From NCBI RefSeq assembly GCF_018141405.1, contig NZ_CP058648.1, positions 1,751,001-1,815,000 of the forward strand: DNA of 64,000 nucleotides. Direction: 5' to 3'. Made by a program: the position numbers and the translations under genes. This document shows positions 36,398-43,235 of this stretch, in pieces. The notes under the pieces are model-generated. The model was not told where the DNA came from. It saw nothing but the letters and a program-made list of their open reading frames with translations, and searched no databases. Every line of letters starts with the position of its first letter. The stretch's first letter is position 1. The stretch is from Serpentinicella alkaliphila. Lineage in GTDB: Bacteria; Bacillota; Clostridia; Peptostreptococcales; Natronincolaceae.

Positions 36398-38224
36398 ATA
36401 ATTTATTGCATTTTGAAAATTTGTTGGTTTTAAGTATTCAATTCTTTTACTTAATAACATAACTAACATTGAATTAAGTGTATTTAATGTCTTTGCATAG
36501 TAGGGATTGAATGGGATAAAAATTGCTAATAAGCCAAATCCAATGTTATATGATTTGGAAAATTTAAAATGACTATTTATTGCCATTTCAGATTTATTTG
36601 AAAGAATTATAAAATCCCGTAGTTTAAGTAGGTCATCATCAAATAGAACACAATCAGAGTATAACTTAACTTTATCAGAGCATTCATGCATTATACCTAC
36701 ACTTACATCAGCATTCTTCATGGCTTCTAAGTCATTTACTCCATCACCTACCATCATAACAGTATCATAACCTTTTATCTTTTGAATCACGTTACCTTTA
36801 TCATATCGGCTACAATTACTATAAATATTTTTAATATCTAGTTCTTTAGCGATTTCCGTAGCTCTATTAAAGTTATCGCCTGTTAAAAGCGAGAGGTTGC
36901 CGATTCCTAGGCTTTTTAACGAACTAATTAATGCTTTAGCTTCTGCTCTAACAGTATCTTTAGGAAGCTTAAGCTCACTACTTAAAGTTTTACATCCTAT
37001 TTGTGTGAGCGTTCCAGTTTTATCAAAGGCCATATGCTCAATATTTGCTACCTTCTCAATTACATTTGGATTCCGTAAAAATATTCTATTTTTACCTAGT
37101 AAATGTAAATAGCTATTCATACCTGCATTGACTGCTAGTTCTGAAGCAGTTGGACAGAGTAAAAGCATAATAGATAGTGCACTTAAAAAATCACCTGTTG
37201 TTAAATATTTAAACATGGCTAATACAATAGAGATCGGGCCTATAGTTTCTTGATATCTAACCACCCTTTCTTGCAGATGTAGGGGCTCAAATGATTTATT
37301 TAAGTTGTCAATATTAATAGGAAGCTCCATAACTTCTAATCGAATACTACCACTAATTATTTTTTCACCTTCAAAGACCTTATGATTGTACTCTTTATTT
37401 CTAACAATAATTTGTCCAGTACCAAAGACTTCGTCAATAGCTGCGGCGCCTTCTAAAATAACGCCATCCGCTGGAATGAATTCTCCCTCATTTAAATAAA
37501 TAATGTCTCCAATTCTTAAGGAGCTAGTAGGAATAAATAGTTCCAATCCCTCTTTAGTTGTTGTTCTAACCATATATGAATTATCTAGTATAGTTTGGTT
37601 TATTAATTTGAGATATTCTACTTCAGTTGAGTATCTCAAATAATCGTTCATATATTTAAGACATAGTAATAAGCAGCCAGTACCATCTTCTCTTAGGAAG
37701 ATTAGTGCCATAGCAGTAACCTTTAATAAAATGTCTGAAAACACAGGAGTTTTAGAAGAAATACCTTTAAAAAGCCTTCTTAGTAGGGGATAACCTTCAA
37801 TTGTAGTAATAGCAGAGGCAGCTATTAATAATCGTACATTTCTACTAATAGAAAACCTACCAAATATGGAAGTCTTCAATTTAAATAGTAAATAAAGAAC
37901 ACCATAAAAGAAGAGTCTATTTTTTGACTTCTTTAAATTATTTATTGCAGTCAAATAAGACTCCTCGTATTGTAGGAGATTTGTCTTTTTATTTTTTAAT
38001 TTAACAATATCCCTTATTCGATACTCAAGATTTTGTTTGCTTAATTTATTAGAGTCATAAATTATAAGAACTGATGAGGTATGATGATTAACCTTAGTAT
38101 ATTTTACCCCCACCAGCTTCTCTAGTGAAACATGGATATAATTAGCTATTTCTTTATTCAAAATTTCAGGAAGCCTATATCTAACTCTTCCTGGTAGGGT
38201 ACTAATTTCTTGCAAAATAAACAC
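36377..38224 (-). CDS. Shortened P-type ATPase lacking the nucleotide-binding domain (FezB-like)
   Basis: A 615-residue P1B-like membrane protein. An N-terminal heavy-metal-associated-like domain (LPGRVRYRLP; SVLIIYD) is followed by membrane helices. The actuator region reads FGTGQ at about 267-271 in place of TGE(S). The transmembrane metal motif is CPT (357-359). Asp401 is in DKTGT, TGD is at 448-450 and GDGVND at 493-498. Only about 45 residues separate DKTGT from TGD, so the ATP-binding N domain is absent. GTG 38224 overlaps its own ribosome site; TTG 38215 may be the true start. It is last in a five-gene minus-strand unit that I compare with ferrosome clusters. Confidence 0.8.
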   Translation of the reverse strand: MFILQEISTLPGRVRYRLPEILNKEIANYIHVSLEKLVGVKYTKVNHHTSSVLIIYDSNKLSKQNLEYRIRDIVKLKNKKTNLLQYEESYLTAINNLKKSKNRLFFYGVLYLLFKLKTSIFGRFSISRNVRLLIAASAITTIEGYPLLRRLFKGISSKTPVFSDILLKVTAMALIFLREDGTGCLLLCLKYMNDYLRYSTEVEYLKLINQTILDNSYMVRTTTKEGLELFIPTSSLRIGDIIYLNEGEFIPADGVILEGAAAIDEVFGTGQIIVRNKEYNHKVFEGEKIISGSIRLEVMELPINIDNLNKSFEPLHLQERVVRYQETIGPISIVLAMFKYLTTGDFLSALSIMLLLCPTASELAVNAGMNSYLHLLGKNRIFLRNPNVIEKVANIEHMAFDKTGTLTQIGCKTLSSELKLPKDTVRAEAKALISSLKSLGIGNLSLLTGDNFNRATEIAKELDIKNIYSNCSRYDKGNVIQKIKGYDTVMMVGDGVNDLEAMKNADVSVGIMHECSDKVKLYSDCVLFDDDLLKLRDFIILSNKSEMAINSHFKFSKSYNIGFGLLAIFIPFNPYYAKTLNTLNSMLVMLLSKRIEYLKPTNFQNAINYNRTQVY

Positions 38225-38229
38225 CTCTA

Positions 38230-38427
38230 TTAGATATTTAAATTTTTACTATAATTATCAACTTTATGTTGTAATTCCTTTGCTTTATTACGTAGATGAA
38301 TTATTTTTTGATGAATTTCATCATATTCACATTTCTCAACTTCTTCATTATTGTTTTTTCTGTGCTCCTGGTGTACCACAAAAAATACTGCCACTAAGCC
38401 AAGTAAAAGGATAGTTCTTTTTTTCAT
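38230..38427 (-). CDS. Small membrane-anchored coiled-coil protein
   Basis: A 65-residue protein: a short basic start, one hydrophobic helix (TILLLGLVAVFFVVHQ) and a charged helical tail likely to form a coiled coil (EIHQKIIHLRNKAKELQHKVDN). ATG 38427 is chosen; an upstream TTG at 38451 is in frame but lacks a ribosome site. It lies six bases before the ATPase-like gene. No family is recognised; small membrane proteins are usual in ferrosome-type clusters. Confidence 0.6.
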   Translation of the reverse strand: MKKRTILLLGLVAVFFVVHQEHRKNNNEEVEKCEYDEIHQKIIHLRNKAKELQHKVDNYSKNLNI

Positions 38428-38467
38428 TTTATTTTGTTGCCTCACTTTCAATAGGAAAACAAAACAA

Positions 38468-38722
38468 TTAAAATCTTTTAAACATAAAATGTTTAATCAG
38501 GTTTTTAGCTAATTTATCATTTCCGGTTGATTCCGCTTCTTTGAAGAAATAATCACTTATTTGCTTTCCATGGTAGAATAATAATTCAATTAATTCCTCT
38601 TCTAACTCTGGTCTTTCATTTAAGGATTTTATGCTTAGATCTATTGTCTCCTTAATAATGTCTTCAGCTTTACTTAAATTTGCCTTAATATTTGCTATAG
38701 AGTTATTTGTTTCATAAGTCAT
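38468..38722 (-). CDS. Small helical protein of the ATPase cluster
   Basis: An 84-residue, probably all-helical cytoplasmic protein (ANIKANLSKAEDIIKETIDLSIK, then LEEELIELLFYHGKQISDYFF). No hydrophobic segment and no cysteines. AAAGGAG lies about ten bases before the ATG, and its start overlaps the 3' end of the upstream gene by 11 bases, so the two are coupled. The family is unknown; the operon position ties it to the ATPase-like proteins. Confidence 0.65.
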   Translation of the reverse strand: MTYETNNSIANIKANLSKAEDIIKETIDLSIKSLNERPELEEELIELLFYHGKQISDYFFKEAESTGNDKLAKNLIKHFMFKRF

Positions 38723-39950
38723 TAAAAAGTACTCCTTTATAATTATCAGTATAATTTTGTAATAAATATATTTGAATAAGAAGATTTAGTCCATATATCA
38801 TCAGGGCTGTAATAGGGTGCAATTGAATAAATGGAATCATCAATAAAGCAATTGAATTAATTGTGAGTGCTATAGTATGGGAACGATTTATCAACTCTTC
38901 ACCAATCTGACTTAATCTAAAAAGTTTAGGAATTTGATTCAAATCCTCTTCTAGTATCGAAATATTAGTGCTGGAATTTTGGGAATTTTCTTTATTTAAT
39001 ATATTTATACTTATGTTTTGATTAAGCTTCTTAAAATTCCCAAGGGTATTTATATATCCTATGGCAGTAATATTTTCTTTAGATTTACCTATAGTATGGA
39101 TTACGTTGTTACTTTCCTCATAAATATTATTTATTGTTAAATAATCAGATAGGATCTCTACTTCATGGTTCTTCTGCTTAGTTAAAATACCAAATTTCAA
39201 AACTCCATATTTTCTAAAATCCTTAATAAAGTCTTTACCATTAAAATTAACTCGATATTTTATTTTTATGAAACTATAATCTTCCTGAGAAGTTGTATTA
39301 CTGAAATCTAAAGAGCTATTTATTTCATCAAGTAAAACTTTATCTTCAATTAAAACTTTATTTGTTCTAGCTAATAATTTGATCGTCTTAAGATTATCTA
39401 CATAAATATTCAATCCTTTAGCTAAAGCGGAGACATAGGAATAGCCTATTGATGTTATTGCAAAGAAAATTCCAGGGTAACTTAAAATACTAAGAGATAG
39501 TAAACTTACTGGAACAGTATTTATTGCTAAACCAATAATGCCCGCAGTCAATCCTAATCTAAGTAAAGATTTAGATAGATTATATTCATTTGAATACATT
39601 TGCTCTGAGTATTTCCTCTTTATTAGATTTAAAGGATTAAAAGCCGGTAAGATCTCTTTTAATAGCTTATTTGTTTCAAAATTTCTAATGTTATTAGTGA
39701 ATTCTTCCTTTGAAGATTTCATTAGATGTTTAATAACTTCATCTTCAGTTAAGAACTCTTCCTCATAATAAATTAAAGTGTTGCCCGTATGCTTATTATA
39801 GATAACGTTTTTTATACCTTTAACTTTTTGAAATATAATTAGTATAGAGTTTTCAAATATATTTTGATTACATAATTTATTTGTATTAAGTCTAATTCTG
39901 CCTGGTATCGAAGAAATAACTTCTATTTTATCTATAGCACAATTTATCAT
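38712..39950 (-). CDS. P-type-ATPase-like protein without catalytic motifs
   Basis: A 412-residue membrane protein. Residues 10-75 form a heavy-metal-associated-like domain (SSIPGRIRLN; HTGNTLIYY) closely matching that of the ATPase-like protein downstream. A helix pair follows near 135-180, then a soluble middle. The C-terminal end (LNQIPKLFRLSQIGEELINR...ALLMIPFIQLHPITALMIYGLNLL) resembles the last helices of P1B ATPases. No DKTGT, TGES or GDGxND motif is present, so it cannot pump by the normal cycle. I read it as a decayed or repurposed ATPase paralogue with a structural or metal-handling role. It starts two bases after the gene upstream. Confidence 0.75.
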   Translation of the reverse strand: MINCAIDKIEVISSIPGRIRLNTNKLCNQNIFENSILIIFQKVKGIKNVIYNKHTGNTLIYYEEEFLTEDEVIKHLMKSSKEEFTNNIRNFETNKLLKEILPAFNPLNLIKRKYSEQMYSNEYNLSKSLLRLGLTAGIIGLAINTVPVSLLSLSILSYPGIFFAITSIGYSYVSALAKGLNIYVDNLKTIKLLARTNKVLIEDKVLLDEINSSLDFSNTTSQEDYSFIKIKYRVNFNGKDFIKDFRKYGVLKFGILTKQKNHEVEILSDYLTINNIYEESNNVIHTIGKSKENITAIGYINTLGNFKKLNQNISINILNKENSQNSSTNISILEEDLNQIPKLFRLSQIGEELINRSHTIALTINSIALLMIPFIQLHPITALMIYGLNLLIQIYLLQNYTDNYKGVLFNDL

Positions 39951-39952
39951 AA

Positions 39953-40378
39953 CTATTCACTATACTCGGGATCATGTCGTCTTCTTCTATTATTTTCATA
40001 TTGAGCCTCTGCAACTATATCTTCAATACCTTCTTTTGCCATAGAAACATGTTTAATTGCTGCATCAGTTACCATTAAAACAGAACCTACTGTTTTAATG
40101 GCAGTTCTTCTTAGAATATTTCCTCTATTTTTCATAGATTTTCTTTCACGTTCTGACATCATATTTAATTTACTTGTAATTTCCTGTAAGCTTTTATTCA
40201 TTTCTGTAAATTCTCTTTGTGAAGACATCATACTATCTTTTAATTTATTTAATTGATCGTCCTTTTCTTTCAAGCTTTTAAATTCTTTCATCAGACTAGA
40301 ATATTGATTTTTAAGCTCTTGTAATTCTTTTTCTATTTTTTGTTGTTCTAAAGTAGAGTTATTTTTAGTTTCATCCAT
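39953..40378 (-). CDS. Coiled-coil protein heading the ATPase-like cluster
   Basis: A 141-residue protein. Residues 10-85 are a long charged coiled coil (KIEKELQELKNQYSSLMKEFKSL); about 90-130 is a less charged helix (RRTAIKTVGSVLMVTDAAIKHVSMAKEGIEDIVAEAQYEN) of a kind found in small proteins beside P-type ATPases. The ATG has AAGGAGAC upstream. It starts the minus-strand unit after a terminator that belongs to the preceding gene. A scaffold or membrane-associated role is only a guess. Confidence 0.65.
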   Translation of the reverse strand: MDETKNNSTLEQQKIEKELQELKNQYSSLMKEFKSLKEKDDQLNKLKDSMMSSQREFTEMNKSLQEITSKLNMMSERERKSMKNRGNILRRTAIKTVGSVLMVTDAAIKHVSMAKEGIEDIVAEAQYENNRRRRHDPEYSE

Positions 40379-40486
40379 AATAAAGTCTCCTTTTCTATTT
40401 CTTATTTAGTATTTTTAACTAATTTAAAGTATATTATTCAATTGTAAATAGGAACTTAATGCTCTAATTACTATAATATTTCACGT

Positions 40487-40515
40487 AAAAAAACAAGGAT
40501 CATAAGCCTTGTTTT
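40487..40515 (-). terminator. Terminator between the two minus-strand units
   Basis: On the minus strand AAACAAGG pairs with CCTTGTTT, followed by Ts. It ends the transcript of the gene at 40586-41248. Confidence 0.8.
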
Positions 40516-40585
40516 AGAGTTTCAATATTATATTTTTTTCGAAATTTAACATATTTATTCCTATAAGATAAAAAAAATTTAAAAA

Positions 40586-41248
40586 TTATGCAATAAAATA
40601 GTTGTTAGATTTTGGTATATTATGTTGAATATATAAAATGTTCTCAATAGTTTTTTCTACTATATGATTTCTTAAATCAGTCTTTAAATTTATTAATAGA
40701 CCTTGTAGCTGATGAAATAGCTTTTCTTGATGAACATCGACTTGATTTTTATAGCTATTATTTCCCAATATTTTATCAGAAATGTTTATTTTTTTCATTA
40801 GCAGATGAGCTGGTTTATATGGACATATATTTTTAAAAGCCTTATTAAAAATAGTTTTTAAAGTTCTTTCACAAGCCTTCGTTATGTTTTGAGTAACCTT
40901 ATATATTTCTAAGGTATCATTTAGACATTGGCAAATTTGTTGACCAGAATAGTCATAAGTAAACATATTATCATCTGTAATATAGCAGCCTAAGTATTTT
41001 GCAATTTCTGTATTCACTTTAATAACTATATTATTAATATTGTGTTCTATTTCATCCTTAGAAATTATCATGCTTTCAAAGGTATTTAAATTAAAATTTC
41101 TGCTATCCTTAGATATCATTACTGAGTACCCGTAGGCAGCCTTAGAACAACCAGAAAAGAACATTTCTAGATGCTCATCGATAATAGCAATACATTTTTT
41201 TTCTATATAGTTATCTTCATTTAAAATGTGTCCATATTTGTTAACCAT
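40586..41248 (-). CDS. Hypothetical protein behind a Fur box
   Basis: A 220-residue soluble protein I do not recognise, mostly helical, with several cysteines (FFSGCSK, YLGCY, ICQCLND, NICPYK). ATG 41248 is preferred because AGGGGGC sits just upstream. It is transcribed alone, since a terminator follows. Its promoter region holds a Fur box shared with the divergent P-type ATPase, so iron control is likely. Its position matches an accessory gene of an iron-handling cluster, but no function can be read from the sequence. Confidence 0.65.
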   Translation of the reverse strand: MVNKYGHILNEDNYIEKKCIAIIDEHLEMFFSGCSKAAYGYSVMISKDSRNFNLNTFESMIISKDEIEHNINNIVIKVNTEIAKYLGCYITDDNMFTYDYSGQQICQCLNDTLEIYKVTQNITKACERTLKTIFNKAFKNICPYKPAHLLMKKINISDKILGNNSYKNQVDVHQEKLFHQLQGLLINLKTDLRNHIVEKTIENILYIQHNIPKSNNYFIA

Positions 41249-41266
41249 ATAAGTGCCCCCTAATCT

Positions 41267-41281
41267 TGATAACAATTATCA
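41267..41281. promoter_or_regulatory. Fur-type box in divergent promoter region
   Basis: TGATAACAATTATCA matches the 7-1-7 Fur consensus TGATAATnATTATCA with a single mismatch. It lies 19 bases upstream of the gene on the minus strand and 150 bases before the P-type ATPase. PerR and Zur boxes look similar, so the metal is inferred. Confidence 0.7.
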
Positions 41282-41430
41282 TTATTATACCATAATTAAT
41301 CTAATTGTAAAATTAAAATTTCGTTAAATTATTGTAAAGATTATCACATGAAAATGGAATATAATTTGAATTTTAAGCAAATAACTAATGCAGTATTTAT
41401 TTTAAAATAGTAGGGATGGGTGAAATTTAA

Positions 41431-41556
41431 ATGCTTCAAGCTTTAAAGGATGTTGTGCAAAAGGGAGAAGAAACATTAACTTATAAGAGAACTAGAATAT
41501 CAGTTGAAAAAATATATAAGGATGAAATTTTTTCCATTAAACTATCTAATTCATGA
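41431..41556 (+). pseudogene. 5' end of P-type ATPase gene cut off by the IS
   Basis: The first 40 codons (MLQALKDVVQKGEETLTYKR...IKLSN) of the ATPase continued at 43233-46070. Behind a ribosome site, translation now runs into the IS and stops at TGA 41554-41556. Removing the IS and one copy of the 7-bp target rejoins the frame exactly as KLSNYISSLHGVEMAKGN. As it stands only a 41-residue peptide can be made. Confidence 0.88.
41545..41551. repeat. 7-bp target duplication of the IS4-family element (left)
   Basis: TCTAATT at 41545-41551 is repeated at 43236-43242, directly outside both inverted repeats. Confidence 0.85.
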
Positions 41557-43235
41557 GTTATGCAGTTCGTGTAAATAAATGTAAATAAGACTGATGTATC
41601 GTATATTATAATATACTAAAAAATATTTTTGTTTTATATGTCTTGAAATAGCAAAAAAGACTTGACTTTTTAAACCCGCCCCAATAATCAAAGTGAATGG
41701 TATTAATAGCCATTACTCTTGATGAATGGGTGATAAATATGACTCTTGGGAAACCGAAATATAGAAATTTACAACAAGGAAATGGGGGCGGAACGCCAGT
41801 TTTAAAAGCAATTTGGGATAAATTTGATTTTTCACTTCTGCTTACGCAATCGGGTATTGTAAAACGTAATGGTGTACCCACTTGGCTTATTGCTTTTGCT
41901 TATGTGGTAGGACTTATTGCTAATAAAAATTCTGTCTCACGTATTTCTGATTATGCTACTAAGGATAGCTTATTACAACCGATGTTTCGGAATCTTAAAA
42001 TGGCTCAATATACCTTTAGCCGCTTTTTTACAACTGATTATAATTGGGGTTTATTTAGTTTTAAAAGAGTACAAAGACTACAACAAGAAGAAGAAACTGC
42101 ATTTACTGAAAGAGATGTTATTGTACTTGATGATACAAAGGTGGCTCATGCCCATGGAAAGAAAATCCCTTTCCTTTGTTGGTTATATGATAGCTCCATT
42201 AAAATAAATATCTGGTGTATGAATATAGTTGCTACAACTGTTGTATTAAAGAACGGACTTAAATATCCATTGTTTTGGCGTATTTGGCGTAAGGTAGAAA
42301 ATAGCGATGAAAAACAGACAAAAATAGATCTTTCAAAAGAAATGCTAATGGATATTCGCCGGATTTACACAGGGGTACTATGGGTTGCCATGGACCCGGT
42401 TTTTATGCAAAGACTTTTTAATTGGCTCACAGATCATCAATATGATTGGGTTACTAAGGCAAAACGTAATACAGCACTTTATCGAAAAGAAATTGAGAAT
42501 ATTACAGGCCGAGAACGCTTTATCCCTGTAAAGCCTTCAATGCTTATTAAAGAAGTTTTTTTCAAACTTCTTATTAGTAGTGCCAAAGATAAAGTAAGTG
42601 CTATATCCATACCTAATATTTATATCAAGTTACCCTACCGTTTAGTTGGAAAGCAGGGTAAAGTAGTAACTAAGTATCGTTATACGCCTATTGCAAAAGC
42701 AGTTGTAGCTACAAGACTCAAAGAAGATACTGAAATGATGAAGGATGAATTTGAGAAAAACAAAGAGGTTGCGGCTACATATCGTGGGGCTTACCTTTTG
42801 ATTAGTAATAGGGTCGATAATCCTGAAGAAGCTTTAGATGCATATATTAAGCGTTGGAGCATTGAGGTTTTTTTTAGAACTGCAAAACAAGAACTGGGGT
42901 TGAATTCTTGCCACTCAACGTCGGAAAGTCATCATTACGCCCATATTGAGCTCATTTTTACAGCAGAAACTTTACTTGTCTATGCAAGATGGGAACTCAA
43001 TAATAAAGGCGCTGAAGAAGGCTTCACCCACGGCGAAATGGTCCGAAACTTTTTCAACGCCACATACCGTATCGTTATAAAAGCACAGCAATGCTTTCAA
43101 ACTATACAAGTACATTTTGACACAGAAGTTAGGCAATTTGCAAGACTTATTGATAAATTTTGGCCGAAGAATTTATTGTTAGGTTGGTTTACTGTGCAAA
43201 ATTCCCAGTATATGGAGTCAACTGCATAACTCATG
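41552..43235 (+). mobile_element. IS4-family insertion sequence inside a P-type ATPase gene
   Basis: A 1684-bp element with 16-base perfect inverted ends (CATGAGTTATGCAGTT on the left, its complement on the right) and a 7-bp target duplication TCTAATT. It carries one intact transposase gene and appears recent: ends, duplication and gene are undamaged. It splits the divergent ATPase gene after codon 40. Confidence 0.9.
41739..43229 (+). CDS. IS4-family DDE transposase
   Basis: A 496-residue transposase, intact. Catalytic segments: VIVLDDTKVAHAHG with the first aspartate, WVAMDPVF with the second, and YIKRWSIEVFFRTAKQELGLN with the glutamate in the Y-R-E-K signature of IS4-type enzymes. ATG 41739 is used; an in-frame ATG 42 bases upstream is possible. 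The stop codon lies four bases before the ATG that now opens the 3' part of the split ATPase gene. A functional enzyme is likely, so the element may still be mobile. Confidence 0.85.
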   Translation: MTLGKPKYRNLQQGNGGGTPVLKAIWDKFDFSLLLTQSGIVKRNGVPTWLIAFAYVVGLIANKNSVSRISDYATKDSLLQPMFRNLKMAQYTFSRFFTTDYNWGLFSFKRVQRLQQEEETAFTERDVIVLDDTKVAHAHGKKIPFLCWLYDSSIKINIWCMNIVATTVVLKNGLKYPLFWRIWRKVENSDEKQTKIDLSKEMLMDIRRIYTGVLWVAMDPVFMQRLFNWLTDHQYDWVTKAKRNTALYRKEIENITGRERFIPVKPSMLIKEVFFKLLISSAKDKVSAISIPNIYIKLPYRLVGKQGKVVTKYRYTPIAKAVVATRLKEDTEMMKDEFEKNKEVAATYRGAYLLISNRVDNPEEALDAYIKRWSIEVFFRTAKQELGLNSCHSTSESHHYAHIELIFTAETLLVYARWELNNKGAEEGFTHGEMVRNFFNATYRIVIKAQQCFQTIQVHFDTEVRQFARLIDKFWPKNLLLGWFTVQNSQYMESTA

